Positions 43,774-55,924 of a stretch of DNA of 64,000 bases are shown here, piece after piece. The stretch's first letter is position 1; each line of letters starts with the position of its first letter. A program made the position numbers and the translations under genes. The notes beneath the pieces are model-generated. The model saw nothing but the letters and a program-made list of their open reading frames with translations. It was not told the origin of the DNA and searched no databases. This DNA comes from Anastatus disparis (taxonomy: Eukaryota > Arthropoda > Insecta > Hymenoptera > Eupelmidae). The stretch covers positions 762,501 through 826,500 of the forward strand of contig JAFFSR010000033.1 of NCBI GenBank assembly GCA_017163975.1, given 5' to 3'.

Positions 43774-43925
43774 CACATAAAAATGGACTTATATAATCTA
43801 TATATAAATTATATAATCATTATGTTGATTATATATAGTCTATATATAATTGTACAGTCTGTACATAATTATATTGTCTATAAATAATGTATATATAATC
43901 TATATAATAAATCACGTATAATTAA
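43774..43925. repeat. Left subterminal repeat region
   Basis: Repeats of TATATAATCTATATATAAAT and TATATAGTCTATATATA. Mirrored at 51400-51570. Confidence 0.75.
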
Positions 43926-44058
43926 TATTTCAAATTTAATTATAATAATAAAATTACACTCAATCAAGAAATCAAAACATATATTTAAGTACAATACTTG
44001 TAAATACAACATCGATTAAATATTAACATTAAACATTGAATATTTGAATTTTTAAAAA

Positions 44059-47000
44059 TTAAATTATTTTAATTTTTTTAGCAGCTTTTAATCCCTGCAA
44101 CATTGATCTTACACTGGATTTTATTTGTTGTGCACTTTGTATCTCCCAGTTATTTTTTTCGCCATACTTCTTGGCATAGGCTAAATAAAATAAATTTTTA
44201 TTAAAATTCTAAAAGACATACAAAAAAATAATACCTTTTTAATACAATATATAAGTTTGTAAAATGAGTAAAAAATAAAATAATTAGATAAATGAACAAA
44301 TAAATAATAAATTGAATAAATCAATAATAAATATACTTACTTATTATTGTATCTCTGGCACCATCATGCAAACCCGGTCTTATTTCATTTTCTTTATTAG
44401 ATCCTTTTGGTCTTGAGTCTGTAAGTGAGCACGTTTTCAAAGCTGCATCAGTGAAAATTGATTTGAACAGTCCTCTGGCTAGCTCGGTTGATTTTGATGT
44501 TGTGTTCTTTAATTTAATCAAATCATAAACATTAATATATACTCCAGACCCTACTATGAGTTCCTTCACCTAGATAATAAAAAATAATTAAATAATAATT
44601 TATTGACTTTTTAATTATGAAGCTATAATAACTATATACCTTCTCATCTCCTGTTGAATATTTTAATGTCCATTTTTCGTCATCTATAATATTTTTATGT
44701 TTAGTTTCATTACTTTCTTCGTCCATATAATTATTTTCATATGATGAGTACAAATCAGATGTTGAGTTCCAGGAACAGCTAGTCTTTTTTTTAAATCAAT
44801 TTTTGAAGTTGTCTAAAATTATATAAAATAATATTAATAAAATAAATCTTTAAAATTAAATCTGTGCAAAAAAACACTTGCTACCAAGAAAGATGTGCTG
44901 GGCATGCCTATTCCCAATGTATTTTTGTCACCAAAACTTTTAGTTGAGGGCTTTTTAATTCATTTTTTGGTGAAAAGTCCTTCAAACTCTAAAATTAAAA
45001 AGTATAGTAATAGAAAAATTATAGTTTAAAGAAATGTAAAAAATTTGATAAATTAGAGGTAAAAAAGTAGAATTATTTTTTAAAAACCTGAGTTTTATCG
45101 GTCATCTAATGATAATCTTTGTCCATCCAATCATCATCAATGAATTTATTCAAATCAGTTGGTTCTAAATCTATTTTTTGTTTTTTATTCATATTATTAT
45201 CATTTTCACACTCAAGAGCCAAATTATTCTAAAATTCAAATATGTACATATTAAGATTATTTATTTCATACTTACAAAATAAAATGTTTTTTTATTTTAT
45301 ATCTTTTATTAAAAAAATATTAACTTACTGAATGTTGACTTGAACTTTCATCATCATCAGAAAGAATGACATAAGCGTTTTTTCTTTTTTTAGCACTTTT
45401 TATAATCTATAAAAATATAATATATTATTTTAGTTCAAAATAAATATTTTACTGAATAAAGCTGATTAATTTACCCCAAAAGACATCTCGTAACTTTTAG
45501 ATGATTTGTCCTTAATATTGTCTGTTCCCTTAAATTAATTTTTTTGTTTATTTTCATCATCATTGTTCATTCCATAAGAGCGTCTCTTTTCATGTACTGT
45601 TTTGTCGATCTATACAAAATAATTATATAAATTATAATGATTTTATATGATGGTAATATGTTCTATATGAAAAATATTTTATCAAATAAAAAATAGATAT
45701 ACAAGTAGTTTTATTGATTTTTCTAATTCTGGCTCTATAGAATTTGTATTAAATTTATTTTCAATTTCTTTTTCATCGGTGTCATCCATTCCGTATGAAC
45801 GTCTATTTTTCTGATCATTTGTTTCAGCCTGAAAGAAATAATTATGGAAATTATAATATTTTCCAATGAATATTTTTCTCGATAAATAAAATTAACATAT
45901 TTACAATAAAAGGAGTACTCGAATATTTTGATGTAAATTTTTCAAAATTCCTTGAGCTTTCTGTATCTGTAACTGTTTGCGTTTTTCTTGAAATGTTACT
46001 GCTAACGCTACTTCTAATAAATTCTAATTTCTTAAAATATTAAATAACAATTATAAATCATTATGTATAACAAATTTCAAAAAGTCAAATAATCTATACT
46101 ATTATTAAATGAATTTTATATATAATATTTACGCATAAAATATAGAAGTCATGTTGTATATTAAACATGTCATGAATTTACTGAGTCAAGTTCAAATAAA
46201 ATAACGGTGATTCTTAAAAATCTTAGTTTGTAAAAATAATACTAAAATGAAAGATTATTCGAAATAAAAACTTACATTCAATATACTAGATTCTAAAGTT
46301 TTCATTTCCGTAGTCACAATTGTTTCAATTTCATCAATTTCATCAGCAAGCTAGTCAAATTCTCCATATACAGCTGGAAATTGGTTAGATTTTTCTGAGA
46401 AGATTTCCTCAAAAATTTGTTTTTGTCCTAGTCTGATATCTTTTTTCAATGGTTCGTTTCTTTTTTCATTTATAGTTGTCTTTTTTTGCGATCTTTTTTT
46501 CACAATTTTATCAAACAATTCCATTAATGGTTCTTCACGATCTGGTAAATTATGATTTTAGTTATCTATTCATCTTACTTATCATTTATAAAATTTACAA
46601 GCATACAATTTTAAGCATATCTAAATATAAAATAGTTTAATGCTTGGCATATGCCCGTCAAATTAACTATATAATTAAAAACAATATTTTGGAGCATCAA
46701 TATTTCATAAAGTCTAATAAATAAAAAATAAATAATAAAATAAATAATAAATAGAACATAGGCATAAATGTCTCAGGTCAACCTTGTCACAATGTTTATA
46801 CTTCACTTGGTACGTGTACATGTTATTCATGCATATAATTTAATGTATATTTCTTTTATGTAAGGTTTATATTATTTTCAATTCATTTTCATAAAATTAA
46901 AATTATTTAAAAAAAAGTAAACTTTTACAAAATAAAAATTATTTGAGAAAATTACTTCTATCCTATAGCTTAAGATACAAGAAATAAATAAAGAAAAAAT

Positions 47001-47668
47001 AACCATTGCATGATTCAAAAAAATCATGATTTGAAGAATAAAATATAATTTGAAAACTTTTATTTTTCATGTACGAAGTTCACGCAGACTTCAATTCAGC
47101 AAAAAAATTGTATTGAATATAAGTTTCTGATTGTAATTACCTAATTTCACGCCGTGTTGAATAGAAAATAAAATTCAACAAATTCAAACAAAATTTTTTA
47201 CTCCATATACTTAAACGAGATCATTTAGAATTTACCACACATTTAAAATTCATTCCAAGTTCATTTATGCCTCATTTGCATTTTATTTGAAAGAAAATGT
47301 ATATAAATTAAGCATTATTAATCTCTAAAGTGATAATTAATTTTCAATACGAAAGAATTGCTTCTTGAAAAAAAAAAATACTTTCTCAACAACATATTTT
47401 TTGAAAAAAAAATGATAATCTTTCAATAAATATTTAATTTGTTTGATCATAACTCGAAATTTTGGTTGTTACTTTATTTATTAAATTTACACTTACAATC
47501 TGTGGCAACAATAGTTCCTTCGTATTCTTTTGCTTTGATAGAATCTTCTGCCCAAAAGAATTTGATTTTTTCTCCAGGAAGCAACGCGTTATAATTATTA
47601 CTTGGAATGATAGAGCGTTTGTAAATAATGCATACTGATTTGTCTGCACAATCTACTAAGAACTGCAT
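44059..47668 (-). pseudogene. BEN-domain gene of the transposon, 11 exons
   Basis: Exons, all with AG acceptors and GT (one GC) donors: 47668-47497, 46541-46276, 46030-45905, 45828-45703, 45609-45475, 45406-45329, 45228-45088, 44988-44882, 44812-44641, 44569-44341, 44180-44059. Exon phases join correctly throughout, giving about 558 residues. The start is MQFLVDCADKSVCIIYKRS. The middle is acidic and Ser/Lys-rich with a duplicated RRSYGM exon. The C-terminal BEN domain has ELIVGSGVYINVYDLIKLKN, ARGLFKSIFTDAALKTCSL and PGLHDGARDTII, and ends LKAAKKIKII. BEN domains bind DNA and chromatin proteins. Breaks: in-frame stops at 46351-46353 (TAG), 45535-45537 (TAA), 45106-45108 (TAG), and one-base shifts in exons 8 and 9. 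The gene lies head-to-head with the transposase; a role as the element's second DNA-binding protein is inference. Confidence 0.82.
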
Positions 47669-48153
47669 TTTTACTTTTTTTAACCGTAAGCAATTTTCAT
47701 CCTTTTTAAGTTTAAGATAATAACGCTCTTAAAATAAAACTTCGACTAATATTGGGTGTGCTGTCACACACGAAGAAATGTAAAATGTGAAACAAACAGT
47801 TACATTCACTTAGCTTCTATTGCGCAGCAACTCAAGAAATAAAAGAATATTCTATAAATTTTGTAAATTATGGAAATTTAAAAAATATAAAATAGAAGTG
47901 AAATATAAAGTTAAAAAAATGAACTATAAAAATAATTATGAAATAAATTTGTTTAACATTATTTTATTTTTTTATAAAAAAAGAAATATTAATTCACTAA
48001 AAACTTATTATTTTTTAATCAAAATAGAACTTTGAGATCGATAAAACAAAAGTCATTTAAAACACCCAGCAAACTTCTTAATGCTTGACAACATAAAAAT
48101 ATAACCTTAGTGAAAATAGATTTTGAATTTTTCAATGATTGAAAGTTTCAAAG
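47669..48153. promoter_or_regulatory. Shared bidirectional promoter region
   Basis: 485 bp between the start codons of the two divergent genes. It contains a short palindrome GTGTGCTGTCACACAC (47756-47771) that could be a protein-binding site. The AT content is too high to recognise a TATA box with confidence. Confidence 0.45.
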
Positions 48154-51100
48154 ATGAGACCAAAAAAATATAAATTATATAATGAAAATAATTCAGTAAG
48201 TGAAACAACTTAATTATTCTTAAAATAAAGTTATTTAATAAAATTAATCATATTAATTTACTTATTATTGAGGTTCCATATTCAACTTGGCAAAGGTGGA
48301 ATGCGAGAAATAAGCGTTGTAATGAAAATATAGAAGAAAATTTATTATCCAATGAAAATGAAGGAAACGCACAAAATCAAAACTTGAACTTAAACGAATC
48401 ATCACATATGGAACAAAACGAATGCGAAGTAATATATTTTAACTTGATTATTATTTTCTTATTATCAAATAGATTTTAAATTAAATCTTTCGTGCAGCTA
48501 TACAATAACTTAAAAACTCATACTTTTATTTAATATATAAAACATTTAAATATTATATAGATGCCTTAGATTTCGTATATGAGAGTGGAAAAATATAAAT
48601 GTAGTGAGTCATTTTCAAATTAATTTTTTTGAACTGTGATTTTATATATTAATTTTCATTATTATTTTAATCATACAAATTAACCTAAAATTTTAACTTT
48701 ATATATTTATATATATAAGTAGAAATAGATATGTATAGGCAGGCAGTCGTTTTTAAAGCAATTTTTTAAAATTTTGTAATTTATTATCATTAATTTTTAA
48801 ATCTAATTTATTAACTTGTAAATTTACACTTTTTTGAAATGTTGAAATATATTATGTAACAACAAATTATGTATAAGTCAAATCTACTCAACAATTATAT
48901 ATTACGTAAAATGAACTGAAATATTTTTATTTAATTTAATAATTTATAAATTTAATTATATTACTTTAATTCTATCATTACTGTTATATTACAGCTGTTG
49001 TTGGGTGAAATCGGTGACGACAATTTACTTGAAATTAACTCAATTTTGGGATCTTCTAGATCATCATCTATTGATTCTCTTCCAGATAATGAAGAAATAT
49101 TAAATTTATCAGCAGATGAAGATATTAATATCGAAAAAGATGATCAATTGAATTGGATAAGTCAAAAACTGTATGAATCAAGCTCTGTAACGGTCGGTGA
49201 AAGCGTTTACGAAATTCTTAACCATTTTATTTCAAACGGCTTGACGAAAAAATGTCTCGAAAATCTTTTAATATTATTAAATTTTCTTTTACCGAAACCA
49301 AATAATTTAACAAAAACTAAATATAAACTTTTAAAATTGTTGGATACTTTAATGCCAACTAATATTGATTCAATTAAAAAACATAAAATTTGCGAAGATT
49401 GTACGCATTATGTTGGACTTTATAATTCTAATGAACCAAATACTGTATGCGAAGATTGTAAAAGTGAAAAAGTATATGATATTTTCTTTGAGTACGATCT
49501 TAAACAAATTTTAAAAGATTCATTTGAAGTGAGGGATTTAAAAAGTTTAATTGAGCAGCATTACGAAAATAATAAGAATATTAAAGAAGATATTATAAAT
49601 GATTTTACTTCCGCTCTTGAATATAAAAAAATCAAGAAAAGTCTCAAAGGCAAATACGATTTATGTCTAATATGGAACACAGATGGTGCAAGAGTTTCAA
49701 AAAGTTCCAACGGACAAATTTGGCCAGTGCAAGTTAAAATCTTGAATATTCCTCCTAAAAAAAGAAGATCCTATCAATTCTTAGTTGGTTTATTCTATAA
49801 ACGTGAAAATAAACCACCAATGAATTCCTTTTTAAAGCCATTTGCAAATACCTTGAAGGATCTATATAAAAATGGATTTGAATGGTACAACAAAATAGAG
49901 AAAAGATAAGAATGTAGCATCGTCGTCGCACCTATCGCAACCTTGGATTGTCCTGCTAGAGCAACTATACAGAATTTAATGCAGTTCAATGGTAGTTATG
50001 GTTATACTCTATGTGAACACCCAGGTATCTCGTGTGCTACAGGATCAGGCCATAATCGTGTTTATCCTATTTTGCAAGAAGATCCTCCTCTTCGTACAAT
50101 ACAAACTATTTTAGAGCAAGCAACTGCAGTAATTCATCAAGGTCTTGAACACGTAAATGGAGTAAAAGGTTTCTCTATTACTGCTACTATGCCGCATTTT
50201 GACTGTGCCTCATATTTTGTGGTAGACTATATGCATGCGATTTTATTTGGAGTGGCGAGAATGCTCTTTGAGCTTTGGTTTGATGGGAAGTATAAGGCAA
50301 AGCCTTTTTATGTAAAAAAATCAGCTAGGAACGAAATCGATAAGGCTATTAAGACGATTTTGCCGCCTGATTTTATAACTCGAACTCCGCGAAAATTAAA
50401 AGATAAAAAGTACTGGAAGGCATCAAAAGTACAGGAAATTAGGGATTTTTTATTATTCTATTTTCCAATAATTTTAAAAGATATCATCACCAAGATATTA
50501 TAAACATTTTTTATTATTAGTATATGGAACCCGAATCTTATTGCAAGAGAAGATACGTATGAGTGAAATTGATACAGCTGAATCATTATTATATTTATTT
50601 GTTCAAAATATAGTTGAGCTCTATGGACTTGAAAAATGTAGTTTCAATGTCCATCAATTGATTCATATGGCTGAATGCGTAAGAAAATGGGGTCCACTGT
50701 GGTCATGGTCAGCCTTCACTTTTGAAGATGCTATGAGATATTTAAAAAAAAATTAATCATGGGCCTAATAAAGTGGACATAGAAATTGTAAGTACATTAA
50801 AAATAATTAATGCATTTTATATATTGAGAGAAAAATTGAATCTCCATTCACGCAATGATGTAAACGAAGAACCGATGCTCAATTCTTTAAAGAAACATGC
50901 TTTAGATACCTATGAAATTGAAGCTCTTCAAAGAGTTAATCTGATAACGGAATCACATAACCTAAATGAAAATTTATGGAATGTATTTACTAGAGCACAA
51001 ATAAATAAAGAAGTTTATACATCAAAATTGTACATAAGACAGAAAAAAAGGACGAATTCAATCGTATTATGGAATGAATCGCAATTCGGTCAAATACAAT

Positions 51101-51333
51101 ATTTTATATGGGCAAATGATTCAATATTTGCAATGATTAGAGAATTTGTGCGAGATTTAAGTAAATCTAATATAATTAATTATTCAAATTACCAATTTAT
51201 TTTATATGATATTTTAATACCCGTAAGAGAAACATATTGTTATGATGTAGTATCAATAGATAGGATTCAAGAAAAAATTTTATTTGTAAATGGTTATGTA
51301 TGCCGACCTCCGAATTCTTATGAAGAAAAGTAA
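48154..51333 (+). pseudogene. CMC/EnSpm-like transposase, 3 exons, decayed
   Basis: Exon 1 is 48154-48195 (MRPKKYKLYNENNS), exon 2 is 48273-48428 (VPYSTWQRWNARNKRC...), exon 3 is 48995-51333; all junctions are phase 0 with GT-AG ends. Exon 3 holds paired zinc cysteines (CEDCTHYVG, VCEDC, about 49391-49458). First catalytic region: LIWNTDGARVSKSSNGQIWP, Asp at 49682. Next come ATLDCPARATIQNLMQF and a second acidic block, FVVDYMHAILFGVARMLFEL, Asp at 50225. A C-terminal part resembles DUF4218: FNVHQLIHMAECVRKWGPLW, SWSAFTFEDAMRYLK. Such order is typical of CACTA-type transposases (cut and paste, nuclear). Breaks: TAA at 49907-49909, frameshifts near 50495 and in an A-run near 50750. About 840 residues when intact. 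Confidence 0.82.
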
Positions 51334-51399
51334 ATATTCGTCTTATGTATTTTTAAAAAATTTATGTGTATATGTTTCTATATAAGTACCTGAATTTTT

Positions 51400-51570
51400 A
51401 TATATATAACCTGATATCGATTACATATAATCTACATATATATTATATATGGTCTATATAAAGATTATATAATTTATATATAGATTATGTAAGTCCATAT
51501 TTATGTATAGATTATATATAAACTCTATATAGTATCCTATACATAATTTATATATAATCTCTATATTAAT
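51400..51570. repeat. Right subterminal repeat region
   Basis: Inverted counterpart of 43774-43925 (GATTATATAATTTATATATA at 51463). Confidence 0.7.
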
Positions 51571-51825
51571 TTTTTACATGGGATCAGCAGTTATTTTTGT
51601 TGGGTGGGGTGTAGGATTAAAATAGGTGTAAAATGAGTGTAAAATAAGTAGAAAATGGGTGTTATTAAATGAAAGGGTGAAAAATAAGAGTCCTATGGGT
51701 AAGATATGACAGATCAACGACTACATTTTTTAAAAAACTATATTATATAGAAAGATTTATTACTTTTTACATCATGAGCAGTTTTCGCCATCGTTATTGA
51801 GGCCGCCACCATGTATAAAAATCAA
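51571..51825. other. Spacer with GTGTAAAATGAG words
   Basis: GGTGTAAAATGAGTGTAAAA followed by TAAGTAGAAAATGGGTG at about 51629-51663 is a short, imperfect tandem run. No gene. Confidence 0.35.
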
Positions 51826-52080
51826 TCTTGGCGCTAGTTAGCTATAACATAGCTGAAATTCAGCTGGAATTTTGTTAAAATAGAAACCACAAGTTAGTTG
51901 TCTAAAAAATAGCTGGCGCTAAAAGTTAGTTAAAACTTAGCAGAAGTAAGATAAATTAATCTGAAAATTAGCGGAATTTATTCTTAAAATTAGTTGAATT
52001 ATACAAAATTTAAATCAAAATTGACAAAAGTCAGTTAAAAATTAACTGATTGAGTTAAATTTAGCTGCATTTAGAGATGC
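51826..52080. repeat. TTAGCT/AGCTGAAA-rich degenerate array, second island
   Basis: TAGTTAGCTATAACATAGCT, GAAATTCAGCTGGAATTTTG and AAAAGTTAGTTAAAACTTAG; same style as 10480-11100. Confidence 0.45.
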
Positions 52081-52299
52081 ACTGTTAACAAAAAATTTTC
52101 TCTTGTGTCTAGAAGCTAGTCAAGTGTAGACTATGATAATATATTACAATTGAAGTCTATACTTGAAAAGAAAAAGAAATATAAGACGAGTAGCTGAAGA
52201 TGAAGGGGGTAAGAGAAAAATAAAGGAAAAAAGAATAGAGAGAGAAAAAAAGATAATAAAGTGAAATATAGTGTAACATAGATGAAAAGAGAAAAACAT

Positions 52300-52620
52300 A
52301 TACTAAAGCCCAAATAAGACCTAAAAATGAGGCCCAAAAAAAGTGCTTGTATATGATAACTACTCATTATATAGGACTCAATAAAAAATGGCTATTCTCA
52401 TTGCTTAAAAATACGCAGATCCGTAGGACCCAAGAACTGTAGAAAAAGGTACTTTCACTTTGATATATAATAACTTCTGATTATATCAGAACTAATAGAA
52501 AAGGCAAATCTTATTAAAAGATGAAATGCACGAATCCAAAGAAGCGGAGATTCGTAGAATAAGGTGGTATCACCTTAATATAAAATAAGATCATTTTTGA
52601 TGAACAAATTTTTTCTTTAG
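52300..52620. repeat. Short paralogue of the GGCCCAAAAA array and its flank
   Basis: AAAGCCCAAATAAGACC, GAGGCCCAAAAAAAGTGCTT, then ACTCATTATATAGGACTCAA and ATAAAAAATGGCTATTCTCA parallel 39060-39165. The alignment resumes after a single TTAA (52405-52408), with AGATCCGTAGGACCC and GTACTTTCACTTTGATATAT paralleling 39815-39900. It therefore represents the empty site of the MITE at 39179-39810. Confidence 0.7.
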
Positions 52621-53078
52621 TATAAAAGTAAGTCAAGTATAGACTCTAACAATATATTCATCCATTTTATAAAAGATTTTCGCTACTGTCAGACTCTCAA
52701 AATATAACCTCCTCAATTCCCCCTTCTCTTTTTAAGATTTTAAATTTAAAATTAAAATTATAAAATTATTACAACATACCTTTAAGATATGAGTTATTTT
52801 TGTTTTCTTTTTTTTAAATTTTTTTTCTTTCACTCCATGTAGTTTATCGATATCTATGAAACCATTAAAAGCATATTTTTTTTTATTTTTATGTTATTAA
52901 ACATTTAAATTTAAAATATTTACAAGTTTTCAAGCATTTAACCATAGTTGGTTTAATAAATATTTTAATTAAAATAATATTTAAAATGCACTAAAGAATA
53001 AATTAACTTTTAAATATCGAATTTAAATATACGTTGTTGTATATGTAAACAAATATTAAAGAAAAGCTCAAGTTTATT
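52621..53078. other. AT-rich spacer
   Basis: No gene or element recognised. Confidence 0.35.
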
Positions 53079-53090
53079 ACACATACAATA

Positions 53091-53451
53091 ATTTTTTTTT
53101 TTTTTTTTTTTTTAAGATTAATACATAAAGGATATTATCCTCTGTATGTTAACCTTTTTTATATGGTGATGTCGAGGAAGCCTAGCCCGGTTCCCATTTA
53201 ACACATTACATCAGGCTAGACTGTCAGACCCACCATACCGAAAACTTTGACTACCGATGGATGGTCAGCCACTTTTGTGACCAACAATCAACCGATACCT
53301 AATGAGGTCGGATTATTTAAGAGTCCCGATATAAATGGCACATACACTAATTTTCATTCGAAAAAAAGTTAGAGGTACCTGACCAGGATTCGAACCCATG
53401 CCCTCCACGTTGAAGGCAAGAGCTCTATCCATTACGCCACCGCACTCTTAC
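53091..53451 (-). mobile_element. Full-length tRNA-derived SINE with TSD and poly(A)
   Basis: The minus-strand head has an exact A-box TGGCGTAATGG and an exact B-box GGTTCGAATCC (about 53434-53390). The body is about 280 bp and the A-tail is about 24 bases (T-run at 53091-53114 on +). The 12-bp duplication ACACATACAATA lies at 53079-53090 and 53452-53463 without mismatch, so the insertion is young. Confidence 0.92.
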
Positions 53452-53463
53452 ACACATACAATA

Positions 53464-54423
53464 TAAGGCTAAGTTTAAATATGTCATATATGGAAGTACA
53501 TGTTCATTCTTCATGTAGTTCTGTTCCATAACATCTATATAATTAACTTTACCGATTTTCAATAAAGAGCAAATTTATGTAGTTTAATATTAAAAATAGA
53601 AGTAGCAAAAACAACAACAAAAAATAAATTTTAAATATAGATTTACTTTATGGTAAAAATCAGTGAAACTAATTAATATAAAGTAGTGGAATAGAACCAG
53701 GAACATTGAAAAAAAATGGAAAAATTAAGCTTTGTTTCCAAGAATATTTCACTTTGAATAGGATATTTTTCACCTAAAAAAAAAAGTAATGAATGTCTTA
53801 AATTGCATGTAAACTGTAAGGCACAATTCATAAAAGTCGAAAATGAAGCTCGACTTCATAGGTGACCGAGCATAATTTCGAGTATCGTTTAGATAATGAA
53901 TTCAGTAGATATCGGAAAACAAAATTTTAAGACGTGTAACGAGTTAAGTGTAATGCGTAATATCATGGAAGAGCTCTGATGTGTAAATGCTTTACCTTAA
54001 TATATGACTATGAATTTGAACGATAAAATTAAAAATAACCTTTTTACGTGAAACATGCTTAAGAACCAAATTCGTGTTTATTTCTAATTATATCTTCACG
54101 TATGTATTTAATACATACGAAATACTGAATTTATGTATACAGTTACAAGATTTAAATAAAATATTTTGGTTATTTTAAAATTCGAATATTTCAAAATAAT
54201 AAATCGACTATTTGCAATTACCCAACAATTATTTTCGCATCAAATGTAAATTCTTCGTAAAATATAAATATTGCGAGGTGTATGTATCACAAGTAAGGTT
54301 ATATTATATTCAATTTTATATTTGTTTTTTTTTTCATTTTGATATCATTGATATTATAATTTTTTTTTGCATTTTCTGTCCAATAACATTCTAAGTATAC
54401 ATTTAAAGACAATACAATTGACG
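53464..54423. other. AT-rich spacer
   Basis: No supported gene or element. Confidence 0.35.
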
Positions 54424-54545
54424 TATTATTTAACGTGGTATCAACCCTCGGCAGAATCAGTAAAAAAGCGACCAGACGGGGAATTGATCTCGCGCCAACG
54501 AAAACACAAGTCCCGTGCCTTAGCCACTACGCCACCGAACCCTAC
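54424..54545 (-). mobile_element. tRNA-derived SINE, short copy
   Basis: The minus-strand head is GGTTCGGTGGCGTAGTGG (A-box TGGCGTAGTGG exact) and the B-box region is a worn GAGATCAATTCC. The tail is GATACCACGTTAAATAATAC. It is a different SINE family from the one at 53.1 kb but shares the tail with 40560-40605. No clear TSD. Confidence 0.7.
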
Positions 54546-54548
54546 AAA

Positions 54549-54586
54549 TTAATATTAAGAATTTATGAATAAATTCTTAATATTAA
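54549..54586. repeat. Perfect 18-bp-arm hairpin
   Basis: TTAATATTAAGAATTTAT (54549-54566), two-base loop GA, then the exact complement. It abuts the SINE head. Confidence 0.9.
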
Positions 54587-55365
54587 TAAAGAATTATTAT
54601 TTAAACAATTCAAATATTTTTTTATTGATGACAAGTAATTTTTTAAATATAGTTATATTTATATTAAAACACAACAGAAAATATCAATCGAATAAATTTT
54701 TCATCAAAATAAATTTCAACGCTATGATTATTAAAATAAACATTTTTATTTAACTATCATCCATTGTAATTATTATTTGTGTAATATACATGTATAAATA
54801 GTATATTAAATAAATAATCATTTTATTTGATGAACAGTTAAATGAATTTATATATTTATAATTATATAACATAATTTATTCAGTTAAAGTTTTATTCAGT
54901 TATCATTTAGAGAATAAAATACTTAAATTAATTTTATGAAAATACATTATTGTTTGAAAAATTTCTTATTAACGATTCTTCATAAATAATATTCATGTAA
55001 CCTTAATTACATATTCATATCAACATGTGTTCGTATTTATATAAATTGTCATTTATGTAAAATTTGTTGAGAATTGAATGTATTAATAATAATTTCATTA
55101 ATGCAATAATATTTTTATCAAGAGAAACATATTGATTTTTAGAATATATCCAATACCTCATTTATAAAATTATCATTACATAACTTAAAAGTATTCTTTT
55201 TTGTATTTTTTTACATACATTTCATAAAATACAATCTGAAAAAGTTATTTATTAAGTATTAAATTTATTTTAATAGTTAATTCTAAAGATAGAAAAATAT
55301 ATGAAATATGAATAAATTTTTCTGTTTAAGTCTATAATTATTGATTTATATTTTTGATCTGTCTA
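54587..55365. other. AT-rich spacer
   Basis: No gene recognised. Confidence 0.35.
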
Positions 55366-55570
55366 GATAGAAGTGAAATTTTCTATAAGAAATTAAACAT
55401 TTTAAAGAAATTTCACTTATGATTTGCAAGACATTTATTAAGAATGCGAGAAATAAATAATATTCTTTAATATCACTCTAGAATTTGTATTAAATATAAT
55501 ACTTGAAAGTTATAATTATTCTATTAGGTTAGATTTGTTGTCAAAGTTACATTATATTTTACTTTAAATA
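55366..55570. repeat. Dispersed AT-rich repeat, copy 2
   Basis: Colinear with 19915-20125 (AATATCACTCTAGAATTTGT, GTCAAAGTTACATTATATTT). Confidence 0.55.
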
Positions 55571-55624
55571 ATTTATACATTATAGAATTTACATTAATAT
55601 TTTGAATAAACTATGAAAATAATA

Positions 55625-55626
<2 letters not shown>

Positions 55627-55683
<57 letters not shown>
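55627..55683. repeat. (AT)n microsatellite
   Basis: About 27 AT dinucleotides, followed by a pyrimidine-rich stretch to about 55895 (TCCTCC and TTTTCTC words). Confidence 0.95.
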
Positions 55684-55688
<5 letters not shown>

Positions 55689-55924
55689 GTTTTAAGGAAA
55701 ACTTTTACGATCAAGCTCCTCCTTTTCTCTTCTTTTTCTTTTTCCTTTACCGTATTTTGATCCTCATTTTTTTTTTCGTTTTTTTTACGTTATTTTTGTC
55801 TCTTCCTTTTTTTTCTTTTTCTCTTTCTCTTTTCTTCATTTTCTCTTCATTTTCTCCTCCTCACTTCTTCATTTCCTCCTCCCTCACTCCTCCTTAAAAT
55901 ATCCCCAACTTTTTTCTGTTATTT

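Larger units (their letters stand above)
43774..51508. mobile_element. CMC/CACTA-like DNA transposon with divergent BEN and transposase genes
   Basis: Two intron-bearing genes read outward from a shared 485-bp centre (47669-48153). The left end ACATAAAAATGGACTTATAT (43775 on) is mirrored on the right as AAGTCCATATTTATGTA ending about 51507. The arms continue with TATAATCTATATATAAATTA-type repeats, like the subterminal repeats of CACTA elements. Similar AT repeats run on to about 51570, ending TTTTTTACATGGGATC, so the exact right end and TSD are uncertain. Both genes are broken, so this is a non-autonomous fossil of a 7.7-kb element. Confidence 0.75.

Noticed and set aside
53385..53451. Functional tRNA gene
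   Set aside because: It is the head of a SINE with poly(A) and TSD; no acceptor-stem pairing.
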